In this document: positions 10,591 to 20,658 of the stretch, one piece after another
Layout: each line of letters opens with the position of its first letter
Numbering within the stretch: the first letter of the stretch is position 1
DNA from: Massilia sp. Leaf139
Lineage (GTDB): Bacteria > Pseudomonadota > Gammaproteobacteria > Burkholderiales > Burkholderiaceae_D
Direction: 5' to 3'
DNA: 64,000 nucleotides
Assembly: GCF_001424165.1 (NCBI RefSeq)
Contig: NZ_LMOJ01000001.1
Span: 151,194-215,193, forward strand
The notes under the pieces: model-generated
The model's input: the letters and a program-made list of their open reading frames with translations, nothing else
Database searches by the model: none
Told to the model about the DNA's origin: nothing
Translations under genes and position numbers: made by a program

Positions 10591-12297
10591 ATGACCCGAC
10601 ACGACCCCCAACTCCTCCATAATGGCCTGCTTGCAGTGCGCCGCCATTCCATCAAAAAGCTGTTGCGCTCCGTGTTCGGTCTCGAACGCCTGCGCGATGG
10701 CCAGCAACGTGTGATCGACAGCATCCTGGACGGCAAGGACACGCTGGCCATCATGCCCACCGGTGGCGGCAAATCGCTGTGTTACCAGATCCCGGCGCAT
10801 ATCCTGAAAGGCACGACGGTCGTCGTCTCGCCCCTGATCTCGTTGATGAAAGACCAGCTCGGGAAGCTGGAGGAACTGGGTATCCGCGCCTGTCAGGTCA
10901 ACAGCAGCCTGAACGCCGACGAAGAACATGCGGCGCTCGACGCCATCGCTGCGGGCGCATGCGAGATCGTGTTCTGCACGCCCGAACGCCTGACCTCCCC
11001 TGAGTTCCTCGACGTGCTCAAACAGGCCAAAATCGTGCTGGTCGCCGTCGACGAAGCCCATTGCATCTCGCAATGGGGTCACGATTTCCGTCCGGCCTAT
11101 ATCGAGATGGCGGCCGCGATCGCCGCATTGGGCCAGCCGCCGGTGCTGGCGCTCACCGCCACCGCCACCGACGAAGTGATCGAAGACATCGGCCGCCAGC
11201 TGAACCGGTCGCGCATGAATGTCATCAATACCGGCATCTACCGCCCGAACCTGCATTACAGCGTGCGCCAGGTGACCAATCTCGCCGAAAAATTCCAGGA
11301 AGCGCGGCGCCTGGTGGCGGAAAGCGAGGGCGTCGGCATCGTCTACGCCGCGACCGTCAAGGCGGCCGAGGAGATGCACCGCATCCTCGAGGAAGCCGGC
11401 GAATCGGTCACGCTCTACCACGGCAAGCTGCCCAGCGCCGAGCGCAAGGCGAACCAGGACTTGTTCATGAACGACGAGCGGCGCGTCATGGTCGCGACCA
11501 ATGCCTTCGGCATGGGCATCGACAAGAGCGATACCCGCTTCGTGATCCACCTGCAGATTCCGGCCAACCTCGAATCGTATTACCAGGAGTCCGGCCGCGC
11601 GGGGCGCGACGGCGTGGACGCCAGCTGCACGCTGCTCTTCCTGCAGGACGACAAGCGCCTGCAACAGTTCTTCCTGGTGAAGCATTATCCGGATGCGGCC
11701 GAGATCCGCTCGGTGTATGAAGCCGCGCGCGAACTGGCGGATAGCGGCGCCGTCACGACCGAGCGCATCGAAGAACAGCTGGCCGACCTGAACGAGGCCA
11801 AGATCAAGGTCTGCCTGAAGCTGCTCAAGGACGGCAAGCTGGTGCGCCAGAACCGCAAGCTCGAATTCGTGCTGACCGCCGCCGAACCGAAGGCGGCCAC
11901 CTTCGAAGCGCTGGCCGCCGTCTACGTGCAGAAGCAGGAGCACGACCGCGAGTCGCTGGAAAAGATGGTGAGCTATGCGGTGAGCGGCTTTTGCCGCTGG
12001 AAGCTGATGCTCGATTATTTCGGCGACGAAGTCGAAGGCTTCGAGAAGTGCTGCAAGTGCGACAACTGCAAGAACCCGCCGTCGATGAACCTGGACGATA
12101 TCGAGATCCGCGACGACGAGTTCGACCATACGCCGGAACCGGCGCCAAGCGGCCCGCAGTTCGAACCCGGCATGCGGGTGACGGTGCCGAAGTACGGGGA
12201 GGGCGTGGTGGTGTCGGTGGCGGGCGACCAGATCGGCATCGACTTCCCGGACGGCGAGCACAAAAGCTTTATGGCAGACTTCGTAACGATCGCCTGA
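10591..12297 (+). CDS. recQ: RecQ-family ATP-dependent DNA helicase with a C-terminal Tudor-like tail
   Basis: A 568-residue superfamily 2, 3'-5' DNA helicase. Motifs include Walker A TGGGKS near residue 57, D154EAH, TATAT, and motif VI QESGRAGRDG. A RecQ zinc-binding region follows with Cys residues in GFCRWK and CCKCDNCKN. The usual C-terminal HRDC domain is missing. Instead the last ~45 residues (GMRVTVPKYGEGVVVSVAGD) resemble the small Tudor-like tail of UvrD/PcrA helicases. The start MTRHDPQLLH was chosen because the upstream in-frame extension to 10408 runs through intergenic repeats; no strong ribosome site is seen. It sits before the ligase-associated repair cluster and may work with it. 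Confidence 0.9.
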   Translation: MTRHDPQLLHNGLLAVRRHSIKKLLRSVFGLERLRDGQQRVIDSILDGKDTLAIMPTGGGKSLCYQIPAHILKGTTVVVSPLISLMKDQLGKLEELGIRACQVNSSLNADEEHAALDAIAAGACEIVFCTPERLTSPEFLDVLKQAKIVLVAVDEAHCISQWGHDFRPAYIEMAAAIAALGQPPVLALTATATDEVIEDIGRQLNRSRMNVINTGIYRPNLHYSVRQVTNLAEKFQEARRLVAESEGVGIVYAATVKAAEEMHRILEEAGESVTLYHGKLPSAERKANQDLFMNDERRVMVATNAFGMGIDKSDTRFVIHLQIPANLESYYQESGRAGRDGVDASCTLLFLQDDKRLQQFFLVKHYPDAAEIRSVYEAARELADSGAVTTERIEEQLADLNEAKIKVCLKLLKDGKLVRQNRKLEFVLTAAEPKAATFEALAAVYVQKQEHDRESLEKMVSYAVSGFCRWKLMLDYFGDEVEGFEKCCKCDNCKNPPSMNLDDIEIRDDEFDHTPEPAPSGPQFEPGMRVTVPKYGEGVVVSVAGDQIGIDFPDGEHKSFMADFVTIA

Positions 12298-12369
12298 CGC
12301 GGCCTCATGGCTGCGTTGCAGCGTCTCGCCCGCGTCATGCAATCGTGAGTTCTACTGAATAAGGATCTT

Positions 12370-13428
12370 ATGGGTGATATGGTGGTAGTGCGCAAGGAGG
12401 GGCTGTACTGCGTCCCTGGCGGGTTCTATATCGATCCCTGGCGCCCGGTCGAGCGCGCCGTGATCACGCATGCCCACGGCGACCATGCGCGCTACGGCCA
12501 TGGCAAATACCTGACCGCCGCCAGCGGCGTCCATGTGCTGCGTTCGCGCCTCGGCGAGATCAACGTCGACGGCCTGGAATATGGCCAGACGGTCGTGCAC
12601 AACGGCGTCACCATCTCGCTGCACCCGGCCGGGCACGTACTCGGGTCGGCCCAGGTGCGCATGGAGTATCAAGGCGAAGTCTGGGTCGCGTCGGGCGACT
12701 ACAAGATCGAACCGGACAAGACCTGCGCGCCCTTTGAGCCGGTACGCTGCGACACCTTCATCACCGAATCGACCTTCGGCCTGCCGATCTACCGCTGGGA
12801 ACCGGAACAGTCGATCTTCGACGACATCAACCGCTGGTGGCAAAAGAACGCCAACGAAGGGCGTGCGAGCGTCATCTTCGGCTATTCCTTCGGCAAGGCC
12901 CAGCGCATCCTGTCCGGGCTCGATCCATCCATCGGGCCGATCGTCTGCCATGGCGCGGTCGAGCCGCTCAACCGTGTCTACCGCGAGGGCGGCGTAGCGC
13001 TGCCGGCGACCCTGATGGTGAGCGACGTCGACAAGGCGGCCCTGAAGCAATCGATCATCGTGGCGCCGCCGTCGGCCTCGGGTTCGGCCTGGATGAAGCG
13101 CTTCGGCGACTACAGCGACGCCTTTGCCAGCGGCTGGATGCAGCTGCGCGGTGCACGGCGCCGGCGCGGGGTCGACCGCGGCTTCGTGCTGTCCGATCAC
13201 GCCGACTGGCCCGGCCTGATGAGCGCGATCGCCGCCACCGGCGCCCAGCGCATCATCGTCACCCACGGCTCGATTCCCGTGATGGTCAAGTGGCTGTGCC
13301 AGCAGGGCCTGGACGCGGCCGGCTTCGACACCGAATACGGCGACGACGATGACGACGTCGGCATTGCCCCCCAGCCGGCCACGGAAGGAGAGCAGGCTGT
13401 CGAAAAGCAGGAGACCAGCGATGCGTGA
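12370..13428 (+). CDS. Ligase-associated exonuclease (metallo-beta-lactamase/beta-CASP fold)
   Basis: The 352-residue protein has a metallo-beta-lactamase core with the metal motif HAHGDHARYG near residues 35-42, further His/Asp ligands (HPAGHVLGSAQ, SGDYK) and a C-terminal DHADW. It matches the ligase-associated family of putative nucleases; a Pseudomonas putida member of this cluster is a manganese-dependent DNA nuclease. The gene overlaps the next one, the ligase, by eight bases. The ATG at 12370 gives MGDMVVVRKEGLY; the second Met at 12379 is a possible alternative. Confidence 0.9.
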   Translation: MGDMVVVRKEGLYCVPGGFYIDPWRPVERAVITHAHGDHARYGHGKYLTAASGVHVLRSRLGEINVDGLEYGQTVVHNGVTISLHPAGHVLGSAQVRMEYQGEVWVASGDYKIEPDKTCAPFEPVRCDTFITESTFGLPIYRWEPEQSIFDDINRWWQKNANEGRASVIFGYSFGKAQRILSGLDPSIGPIVCHGAVEPLNRVYREGGVALPATLMVSDVDKAALKQSIIVAPPSASGSAWMKRFGDYSDAFASGWMQLRGARRRRGVDRGFVLSDHADWPGLMSAIAATGAQRIIVTHGSIPVMVKWLCQQGLDAAGFDTEYGDDDDDVGIAPQPATEGEQAVEKQETSDA

Positions 13429-15061
13429 ATTCGCCCGCCTGTTCGCCGAACTCGACGAAACCACCGCCACCAACCGCAAGCTCGAAGCCCTGCAGCAGTA
13501 TTTTTCCACGGCCGCGCCCGAGAACGCCGCCTGGGCCGTCTACTTCCTCGCCGGCGGCAAGCCGAAGCAGGCCGTGCCGACCAAGCTGCTGCGCCAGTAC
13601 GCGATCGAATACGCGGTGCTGGACGAATGGCTGTTCGACGAGTCGTACAACGCGGTGGGCGACCTGGCCGAAACCATCGCCCACATCCTGCCGCCGCCGG
13701 AAAAGCGCAGCGACGTCGGCCTGGCCGAATGGATGACGGAGCGGATCGGCCCCCTGCGCGGCGCCGACCCCGGCGTCATCCGCGAAGCCCTGTTCAGCTA
13801 CTGGAACGAGCTGACCACGCCCGAGCGCTTCCTGTTCTGCAAACTGATCGGCGGGGGCTTCCGGGTCGGCGTCTCGAAGCTGCTGGTGACGCGCGCGCTC
13901 GCCGCGATCGCCGCCGTCGACAGCAAGCTGATCGCCCAGCGCCTGATGGGCTGGACGGACGGCAGCGTGCGCCCGACGGCGACCAAGTTCCTGCAGCTGA
14001 TCGCGGCGCAGTCGGACGAGGAGCACAACCTGCGCGGCGGCCAACCCTATCCCTTCTTCCTCGCGCACCAGCTGCAGGGCGACCCGGTGGCGCTGGGCGA
14101 GCTGCACGACTGGCAGGTCGAGTGGAAGTACGACGGCATCCGCGCCCAGCTGGTGCGGCGCGGCGCGCAGAACTACCTGTGGTCGCGCGGCGAAGACCTG
14201 ATCAGCGAACGCTTCCCCGAACTGTGCAGCGTGCGCCTGCCCGAGGGCACGGTGGTCGATGGCGAAGTGCTGGTCTGGGATCATGGGAACGATGTGCCGG
14301 CGCCCTTCGCGGAACTGCAGCGCCGCATCGGCCGCAAAACCCTGTCCGCCAAGCTGCTGGCCGAACTGCCGGCGGTGCTGGTCTGCTACGACCTGCTCGA
14401 ACTCGACGGCGTCGACCTGCGCCAGCTGCCCCAGCACGAGCGGCGCGCGCTGCTGGAAACCCAGGTCGCCGCCATCGACCAGCCGCAGCTCAAGATTTCG
14501 CCGCTGGTGCATGCCGAGGGCTGGGAAGCGCTGGCCGCCCTGCGTACCGAATCGCGCAACCGCGGCGTCGAAGGCATGATGGTCAAGGCGAAGAGCGCGC
14601 AGTATGGCGTGGGCCGCACCAAGGATGTCGGTACCTGGTGGAAGTGGAAGGTCGACCCGTATTCGGTCGACGCGGTGCTGATCTATGCCCAGGCCGGCCA
14701 CGGCCGGCGCGCTTCACTCTATACGGATTACACCTTCGCCGTCTGGGACGACGACGAAGGCCACGGCGAGCGCAAGCTGGTGCCCTTCGCGAAAGCCTAT
14801 TCCGGCCTGACGGACGCGGAGATCGCCCAGGTCGACAATGCGATCCGCAAGACGACGCTGGAAAAATTCGGCCCGGTGCGCGCCGTGAAGCCGACGATGG
14901 TGTTCGAGATCGGCTTCGAAGGCATCGCGCTGTCCTCGCGTCACAAGGCAGGCATCGCGGTGCGCTTCCCGCGCATCCTGCGCCGGCGCGACGACAAGAC
15001 GGTCGAGGATGCCGACACCCTCGATACCCTGAAAGGCCTGCTGGCCGCCGCGGGTGCATGA
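13421..15061 (+). CDS. ATP-dependent DNA ligase of the exonuclease/Lhr-associated family
   Basis: A 546-residue nucleotidyltransferase that seals nicks using ATP. The N-terminal ~220 residues are an alpha-helical DNA-binding region as in LigB/LIG1-type ligases. The adenylation motif is [10 protein letters not shown] with catalytic Lys236. Further motifs are EVLVWD (motif III), EGMMVKA (motif IV) and WWKWKVDPY (motif V), followed by an OB-fold. It is an accessory repair ligase distinct from the NAD-dependent LigA. The ATG at 13421 lies inside the last codons of the exonuclease gene; it overlaps the helicase by ATGA. Confidence 0.92.
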   Translation: MREFARLFAELDETTATNRKLEALQQYFSTAAPENAAWAVYFLAGGKPKQAVPTKLLRQYAIEYAVLDEWLFDESYNAVGDLAETIAHILPPPEKRSDVGLAEWMTERIGPLRGADPGVIREALFSYWNELTTPERFLFCKLIGGGFRVGVSKLLVTRALAAIAAVDSKLIAQRLMGWTDGSVRPTATKFLQLIAAQSDEEHNLRGGQPYPFFLAHQLQGDPVALGELHDWQVEWKYDGIRAQLVRRGAQNYLWSRGEDLISERFPELCSVRLPEGTVVDGEVLVWDHGNDVPAPFAELQRRIGRKTLSAKLLAELPAVLVCYDLLELDGVDLRQLPQHERRALLETQVAAIDQPQLKISPLVHAEGWEALAALRTESRNRGVEGMMVKAKSAQYGVGRTKDVGTWWKWKVDPYSVDAVLIYAQAGHGRRASLYTDYTFAVWDDDEGHGERKLVPFAKAYSGLTDAEIAQVDNAIRKTTLEKFGPVRAVKPTMVFEIGFEGIALSSRHKAGIAVRFPRILRRRDDKTVEDADTLDTLKGLLAAAGA

Positions 15062-17514
15062 GCGGGCCGAAGCCGACCGACGTCAGGAACTGGTTCGCCT
15101 CGCGCGGCTGGAAGGCCTTCCCGTTTCAAAAGGAAGTGTGGAAGGCGGCGCTTGCCGGCCAGTCCGGGCTGCTGCACGCGAACACCGGCGCCGGCAAGAC
15201 CTATGCCGTCTGGCTGGCGGCGCTGCAGCGCGGGGCGCTTTCCAAAGGCCGGATGAGCGGGCTGCGCGTGCTGTGGATCACGCCGATGCGGGCGCTGGCC
15301 GCCGACACCCAGCGCGCGCTGGAGGAATCGGCCGCGGCGCTGGCGCCCGAATGGACGGTGGGCGCGCGCACCGGCGATACCGGCTCGGCCGAGCGCGCGC
15401 GCCAGGCGCGCAAGTGGCCGACCAGCCTGATCACGACGCCGGAAAGCCTGTCGCTGCTGCTCAGCCATGCGGCTGCGGAAGAGCAGTTCAAGCACCTCGA
15501 CATGATCATCATCGACGAGTGGCACGAACTGATGGGCAGCAAGCGCGGGGTGCAGGTGCAGCTGGCGCTGGCGCGGCTGCGGCACTGGCGGCCGGGCCTC
15601 GTCATCTGGGGCGTGTCGGCGACGATGGGCGACCTCGACCTGGCGCGCCAGGTGCTGCTGGGCGGCCTGGAAGGCGTCCTGGTCGAGGGCGACTCCAAGA
15701 AGGAGATCGTCGTCGATTCGCTGATCCCGAAGGATGTCGCGCGCTTTCCCTGGGGCGGCCACCTGGGCCTGCAGATGCTCAAACCCGTAATCGACGAGAT
15801 CGAGCACTACGATGCGACCCTGGTGTTCACGAATACCCGCGCTCAATCCGAGATCTGGTACCAGAACATCCTCGAGCTGCGTCCCGACTGGGCCGGCGTG
15901 ATCGCGCTGCACCACGGTTCACTGGCGCGCGAGGTGCGCGACTGGGTCGAGATGGGCCTGAAAAAAGGCGACCTGAAGGCCGTGATCTGCACGGCCAGCC
16001 TCGACCTGGGCGTGGATTTCCTGCCGGTCGAACGCGTGCTGCAGGTCGGCAGTGCCAAGGGTATCGCGCGCCTGCTGCAAAGGGCGGGGCGCAGCGGCCA
16101 TGCGCCGGGGCGGGTCTCGCGCGTGACCCTGGTGCCGACCAACAGCATGGAGATCCTGGAGGCGGCCGGCGCCAAGAAGGCAGTCGCCGCGCGCAAGATC
16201 GAAGGGCGCTATGTGCCGAACAAACCCTTCGACGTGCTGGTGCAGCACATGGTCACCGTGGCGCTGGGCGGCGGCTTTCGTTCCGAGGCGTTTTATGAAG
16301 AGGTGCGCCGCGCCTGGTCGTATCGCCATCTCACCGAAGAGGAATGGCAGTGGGCGCTCGATTTCGTCGCGCGCGGCGGCCAGAGTTTGACCGTGTATCC
16401 GGAATACCGGCGCGTGCTGCCGGACGAGGAGGGCGTCTACCGGGTGCCTGACACGGCCATCGGCCGCCGTCACCGCATGGGCATCGGCACCATCGTCTCG
16501 GACGCGACGATCCAGGTGAAATATGTCAGCGGCGGGCGCATCGGCAGCATGGAAGAGTCCTTCATCGGGCGCCTGAAGCCGGGCGACCATTTCCTGTTCG
16601 GCGGGCGCATCCTCGAGTTCGTGCGCGTGCACGAGATGACGGCTTTTGTAAAACGCGCGACCGGTAACCGCGGCGCGATCGCGCGCTGGCAGGGCACCAA
16701 GATGCCGATGTCGTCCGAGCTGGCGCATGCCGCGCTCGAGCAGCTGCGCCAGGCGGACGAGGGCCGCTTCGAGGGGCCGGAAATGCAGGCCATCCGGCCG
16801 CTGATCGAGATCCAGCAGAAGTGGTCGGCCCTGCCCACGCTCGACACCTTGGTGCTGGAATCGATGAAGAGCCGCGAGGGCTATCACCTGTTCGTCTATC
16901 CCTTCGCCGGGCGCTCTGTGCACATGGGGCTGGCCTCGCTGATGGCCTACCGCATCGGGCGGCGCCAGCCGATCACGTTTTCGATCGCGATCAACGACTA
17001 CGGCTTCGAGCTGATGGCGCCGGAGCCGGTCGACTGGGAACGCGAATTCGCGGGCGCGACGGGGCTGGATGTGGGCCTGTTCGACACCGAGCATCTGCTG
17101 GAGGACGTGCTCGACAGCCTGAACGCAACCCAGCTGTCGCAGCAGCGTTTCCGCGAAGTGGCGCGCATTGCCGGTCTGGTGTTCCAGGGGTATCCAGGCC
17201 AGCCGAAATCGAACCGGCAGGTGCAGGCCTCGTCGTCGCTGTTCTTCGAAGTCTTCCGCAAGCACGACGCCGGCAACCTGCTGCTGACGCAAGCCCAGCG
17301 CGAGGTGCTGGAACAGGAACTGGAATTGACCCGCCTGCGCGATACGCTGGCCGAACTGCATGCACGCAAAGTAGCGTATCGTGTCGTGAAACGCGCAACG
17401 CCCTTCGGGTTTGCGCTGATGGTCGAGCGCTTCCGCGAAAAAGTGAGTACCGAGAAATTGAATGACCGCGTAGCGCGCATGGTGCGCGAACTGGAGAAGG
17501 CTGCTGCCGTATGA
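15058..17514 (+). CDS. Lhr-type DEXH helicase, DNA ligase-associated (Lhr-Core)
   Basis: Superfamily 2 helicase of 818 residues, the Lhr-Core form without the long C-terminal extension of full-length Lhr. Walker A is NTGAGKT (residues 42-48), motif II is D153EWH, motif III SATMG, and motif [13 protein letters not shown]. Lhr helicases are 3'-5' translocases on single-stranded DNA and unwind RNA-DNA hybrids. The ATG overlaps the ligase stop, and the stop overlaps the ATG of the phosphoesterase gene, so the four proteins are probably made together. Confidence 0.93.
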   Translation: MSGPKPTDVRNWFASRGWKAFPFQKEVWKAALAGQSGLLHANTGAGKTYAVWLAALQRGALSKGRMSGLRVLWITPMRALAADTQRALEESAAALAPEWTVGARTGDTGSAERARQARKWPTSLITTPESLSLLLSHAAAEEQFKHLDMIIIDEWHELMGSKRGVQVQLALARLRHWRPGLVIWGVSATMGDLDLARQVLLGGLEGVLVEGDSKKEIVVDSLIPKDVARFPWGGHLGLQMLKPVIDEIEHYDATLVFTNTRAQSEIWYQNILELRPDWAGVIALHHGSLAREVRDWVEMGLKKGDLKAVICTASLDLGVDFLPVERVLQVGSAKGIARLLQRAGRSGHAPGRVSRVTLVPTNSMEILEAAGAKKAVAARKIEGRYVPNKPFDVLVQHMVTVALGGGFRSEAFYEEVRRAWSYRHLTEEEWQWALDFVARGGQSLTVYPEYRRVLPDEEGVYRVPDTAIGRRHRMGIGTIVSDATIQVKYVSGGRIGSMEESFIGRLKPGDHFLFGGRILEFVRVHEMTAFVKRATGNRGAIARWQGTKMPMSSELAHAALEQLRQADEGRFEGPEMQAIRPLIEIQQKWSALPTLDTLVLESMKSREGYHLFVYPFAGRSVHMGLASLMAYRIGRRQPITFSIAINDYGFELMAPEPVDWEREFAGATGLDVGLFDTEHLLEDVLDSLNATQLSQQRFREVARIAGLVFQGYPGQPKSNRQVQASSSLFFEVFRKHDAGNLLLTQAQREVLEQELELTRLRDTLAELHARKVAYRVVKRATPFGFALMVERFREKVSTEKLNDRVARMVRELEKAAAV

Positions 17515-18161
17515 CGGGTTCTGTTGTCGAAGTTGCTGGTGAACGTTTGTTGCTGTTGCCGGAAAAAGCCGTGTACTGGCCGGCCGAAAAGATGCTGATC
17601 ATTGCCGACATCCATTTCGGCAAGGCCGCCTCCTTCCGCGCCCAGGGCATCCCGGTGCCGCGCGGCACCACTACCGAAAACCTGCTCGGGCTCGACGCCC
17701 TGATCGACGCCCACGGCGCGCGCCACGTCGTGTTCCTGGGCGATTTTCTTCATGCGCGCGCGGCCCACGCGTCCAGCACCCAGCAGGCGATGCTGGCCTG
17801 GCGCGAGCGCCGCCGCGACCTGCGCCTGACCCTGGTGCGCGGCAACCACGACAAGCACGCGGGCGATCCGGCCGCCACCCTCGGCATCGAACTGGTGGAC
17901 GAGCCGCACATGGTAGGGCCGTTCGCGTTCTGCCATCATCCCGACCTCGACACGGGGGGCTATGCACTGGCAGGCCACGTGCATCCGGCCTGGGTGCTGG
18001 CGACCCGCTTCGATTCGCTGCGCCTGCCGTGCTTCGTCGTCGGCAGCGAGCGCATGATCCTGCCTTCCTTCGGCTCGTTCACCGGCGGCCACGTCGTCAC
18101 GCGCGAGGCGGGCGACGCCATTTTCGTCACCTCAGGCGAGGCCGTGCACAGCGTACGTTAG
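17511..18161 (+). CDS. pdeM: Ligase-associated metallophosphoesterase
   Basis: A 216-residue calcineurin-like phosphoesterase. Metal-binding motifs are seen in order: ADIHFGK, GDFLHAR, GNHDKH, CHHPD and GHVHPAW. It matches the phosphoesterase always found with this ligase/helicase/exonuclease set; a role in processing DNA 3' or 2',3' phosphate ends is inferred from the neighbours. It is the last gene of the cluster, joined by a four-base overlap. Confidence 0.9.
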   Translation: MTGSVVEVAGERLLLLPEKAVYWPAEKMLIIADIHFGKAASFRAQGIPVPRGTTTENLLGLDALIDAHGARHVVFLGDFLHARAAHASSTQQAMLAWRERRRDLRLTLVRGNHDKHAGDPAATLGIELVDEPHMVGPFAFCHHPDLDTGGYALAGHVHPAWVLATRFDSLRLPCFVVGSERMILPSFGSFTGGHVVTREAGDAIFVTSGEAVHSVR

Positions 18162-18242
18162 CGCACTGTTTCCTTTTTGGCAGCGGCGTACTGTGTAAGT
18201 ACGTTGAAGACATTTGTCGCGCCCTATCGAAGAGGAGACATC

Positions 18243-19358
18243 ATGAAGCTGAGAGCCACCCTGAGCACCACGCTGATCGCGCTGCTGCCGCTGTGCTCCC
18301 TGACCCTGGCGCCGGCCGCCGCGCAAGCCCAGCAATATGCACGCGAAAATGGCGGCAGCCCGATCATCCGCGGTTTCAATGTCGAGGAAGTGCGGCGCCT
18401 GGCGCCCGGCGTGGAACTGCATTTCGACCTGTACGGCACGCCCGGCGGCACCGCGACGCTGCGGATCGACGGCGCCACGCGCAATGTCCACATGACGGAA
18501 ACCGAACCCGGCCAGTACGTCGGCACCTATGTCATCGGTGCGCGCGACCGCATCGCGAATACCAGCGCCGTCACCGCCAACCTGCGCGTGGGCAACCGCG
18601 TCGCGACCGACGTGCTGAGCGAATCGGTGGTGCGCGACGGCGCGCCGCGTCCGAACCGGCGCGGCGACCTGGCCTCGGTGCCGCGCATCGAACGCTTCGA
18701 AGTGCGCGCCAGCGACGAGCTGGCGCCGGGCAACGATCTCGGCTTCACCGTTTTCGGTACGCCGGGCGCACGCGTCGAGCTGACGATGGTCGGCGCGCGC
18801 GGCGTGTTCTTCCTGCCGGAAGTGCGTCCGGGCGAATATTCCGCCGACTACACGATCCGCCGCAACGACCGCATTGCGCCCGACAGCCGGGTGACGGCGA
18901 CGATCCGCGCCAACGGCCGCTTCACGACCCAGGTGCTGGGCCGTCCGTTGCTGGCCGGCGGGCCGCGTCCGGTGGCCGGCCCGGCCGTCGCGACGAGTGC
19001 GCCGCGCACCGCGCGCTATTGCACCAACTGCGCCACGGTAGAAGCGGTGAACGTGGTGGAAGTCAGCGGGCAGGGCAACTACCTCGGCACGGTCGGCGGC
19101 GCCGTGGTCGGCGGCCTGCTCGGCAACCAGGTCGGCAGCGGCAGCGGCCGCACGGCGGCGACGGTGGCCGGCGCCGTCGGTGGCGCGATGGTCGGCAACA
19201 ACATCGAACGCAACCAGCGCCGCTCGCAACGCTACGAAGTCGTCGTGCGCTATGCAGGCAACGGGGCGACGCAGACGCTGCAGTACGAGAACGATCCGGG
19301 CTTCCGGGCGGGGGATGCGGTGCGCGTCAATAATGGGGTGCTGTCGCGGGATCAGTAA
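18243..19358 (+). CDS. Secreted or outer-membrane protein with C-terminal glycine zipper
   Basis: The 371-residue product begins with a signal peptide (MKLRATLSTTLIALLPL, likely cut after AAAQA). Two repeats of a beta-rich module follow (residues ~40-125 and ~145-230; each has a G-T-P-G turn, then a PGxYxxxY motif and R-x-D-R-I), so it looks like an internal duplication. The C-terminal ~100 residues are a glycine-zipper two-helix domain (GTVGGAVVGGLLGNQVG, VGGAMVGN) as in SlyB/17-kDa antigen-like envelope proteins. AAGAGGAGACATC gives a strong ribosome site before the ATG at 18243. Function unknown; an envelope role is inferred. Confidence 0.8.
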   Translation: MKLRATLSTTLIALLPLCSLTLAPAAAQAQQYARENGGSPIIRGFNVEEVRRLAPGVELHFDLYGTPGGTATLRIDGATRNVHMTETEPGQYVGTYVIGARDRIANTSAVTANLRVGNRVATDVLSESVVRDGAPRPNRRGDLASVPRIERFEVRASDELAPGNDLGFTVFGTPGARVELTMVGARGVFFLPEVRPGEYSADYTIRRNDRIAPDSRVTATIRANGRFTTQVLGRPLLAGGPRPVAGPAVATSAPRTARYCTNCATVEAVNVVEVSGQGNYLGTVGGAVVGGLLGNQVGSGSGRTAATVAGAVGGAMVGNNIERNQRRSQRYEVVVRYAGNGATQTLQYENDPGFRAGDAVRVNNGVLSRDQ

Positions 19359-19379
19359 AGGGGCGTCGAAAATACTGAT

Positions 19380-19534
19380 GTAGGGTGGGCGGGTCTTCCC
19401 GCCCACGCGTTCAACCAGCGGTTGCGTTGTCGGACTGGATTTGGAACGCAGGTCATTCAATGCATCGGTGCAAAGAGCATCCGGGCATGCAAGTGTGCGT
19501 TGAACGCGTAGGCGGGAGAACCCGCCCAACCTAC
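19380..19534. repeat. Inverted pair of GTAGGGTGGGCGGG palindromic repeats
   Basis: One copy runs 19380-19416 (GTAGGGTGGGCGGG, TCTT, CCCGCCCACGCG, TTCAACC). A second lies in opposite orientation at 19500-19534 (TTGAACGCGTAGGCGGG, AGAA, CCCGCCCAACCTAC). Each is itself a hairpin, giving a BIME-like arrangement between two convergent genes. Confidence 0.8.
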
Positions 19535-19541
19535 AAACAAC

Positions 19542-19570
19542 AACGGCTCCGACACGTCGGAGCCGTTTTG
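19542..19570. terminator. Bidirectional terminator between convergent genes
   Basis: AACGGCTCCGAC pairs with GTCGGAGCCGTT. It is followed by TTG on the plus strand and GTTGTTTG on the minus strand, so it can end both the glycine-zipper gene and the minus-strand regulator gene. Confidence 0.7.
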
Positions 19571-19598
19571 CGTTGCCGGCGCTCGCCGGCAAATCAGG

Positions 19599-20456
19599 TT
19601 ACGCCGTGGCCAGCACCTGGTCGTCCCCAGCCGCGTCGAGCTCGGCCTTCTGCTTGGCGCCGGCCGCCTTGGTGCGCGAGCGCGACGGTGGCAGGCGGCG
19701 CAGGGTTTTCAGGGCTTCCGGATCCTTGATGCCGATCGTGCGCTGATCCACCGTGATCAGACCGATTTCGTTAAAGGCAGACAGGGTACGGCTCACCGTT
19801 TCCAGCGTCAGGCCCAGGTAGCTGCCGATCTCGTGGCGCGTCATGCGCAGGTTGAACAGCTTGCTCGAGTAGCCCATGGCGGCGAAGCGGTCGGCCAGCG
19901 AGACCAGGAAGCGGGCCACGCGGGCCTCGGCGGAAAGGGCGCCGAGCATGCCGATCATGGCCTGTTCACGCACCAGCTCGCGGCTCATGACGCCGTACAT
20001 CAGATTTTCCAGTTCCATGTGCACCCGGCCCAGCGCCGTCAGCTTCTTGAACGGCAGCAGGATCAGGTCGCAGTCGGACAGGGCCACGGCCTCGGAGGCG
20101 TAGTGGCGGGTGTGGATGCCGTCGACGCCGAGCATGTCGCCCTTCATCGGGAAGCTCAGCACCTGTTCGTTGCCGAACTCGTCGATCAGCACCGTTTTCA
20201 GGAAGCCGGAGTTGACGATGTACAAGGTGTCGAAGGCCTGGCCGATGGTGTGGACACGCTGGCCGGTCTTGAACTGTACGTGCTGGAACAGCAGTTCTTC
20301 GGAATTGATCGAGACGGCGGCCGGGATGTGCAGGAGGTCGCAGACTTCTTTCAGGTTGGACCACAGACGGCCCTGGCGCTGGCGGCCTGCCTCCATTGGC
20401 GTGGAGTGCATGGTCGACGTGGCATTGCGTTGTTCTGGCGTTGGCTGGGACTGCAT
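19599..20456 (-). CDS. Crp/Fnr-family transcription regulator lacking the Fnr iron-sulfur cysteines
   Basis: The 285-residue protein has a cyclic-nucleotide-type beta-roll (about residues 50-150), a dimer helix and a winged helix-turn-helix (residues ~200-245). The recognition helix carries the Fnr signature E-x-x-S-R (LTLETVSRTLS), which in Fnr reads TTGAT-N4-ATCAA sites. The N-terminus lacks the cluster of cysteines that binds the oxygen-sensing 4Fe-4S centre; only single cysteines occur (EVCDLL, SDCDL), so sensing must differ. A basic Ala/Lys tail follows the DNA-binding domain. The start at 20456 has a TGGAGAAAAAGC site. Candidate Fnr-like dyads lie upstream of the nearby universal stress gene. 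Confidence 0.88.
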   Translation of the reverse strand: MQSQPTPEQRNATSTMHSTPMEAGRQRQGRLWSNLKEVCDLLHIPAAVSINSEELLFQHVQFKTGQRVHTIGQAFDTLYIVNSGFLKTVLIDEFGNEQVLSFPMKGDMLGVDGIHTRHYASEAVALSDCDLILLPFKKLTALGRVHMELENLMYGVMSRELVREQAMIGMLGALSAEARVARFLVSLADRFAAMGYSSKLFNLRMTRHEIGSYLGLTLETVSRTLSAFNEIGLITVDQRTIGIKDPEALKTLRRLPPSRSRTKAAGAKQKAELDAAGDDQVLATA

Positions 20457-20658
20457 GCTTTTTCTCCAGTGAAGAAATCTGGCTGGTGTGGCTTGCTGCG
20501 GGTGCCACTACCGGGTGCTTCAATAGGATTCGTCAAGCGGCAGGCTTGGCTTACGGAGAAAAATTAGATCGCAAGCAAGTCGATACGCTGAATTCAGTAT
20601 GCCAACACGAGTTCGGCATTGGTATCAGCAATGGCTGAATGTGTAGGTAGGAGGGATG

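Noticed and set aside
10516..12342. 608-codon minus-strand frame opposite recQ
   Set aside because: Shadow of recQ codon bias; no domain or ribosome site.
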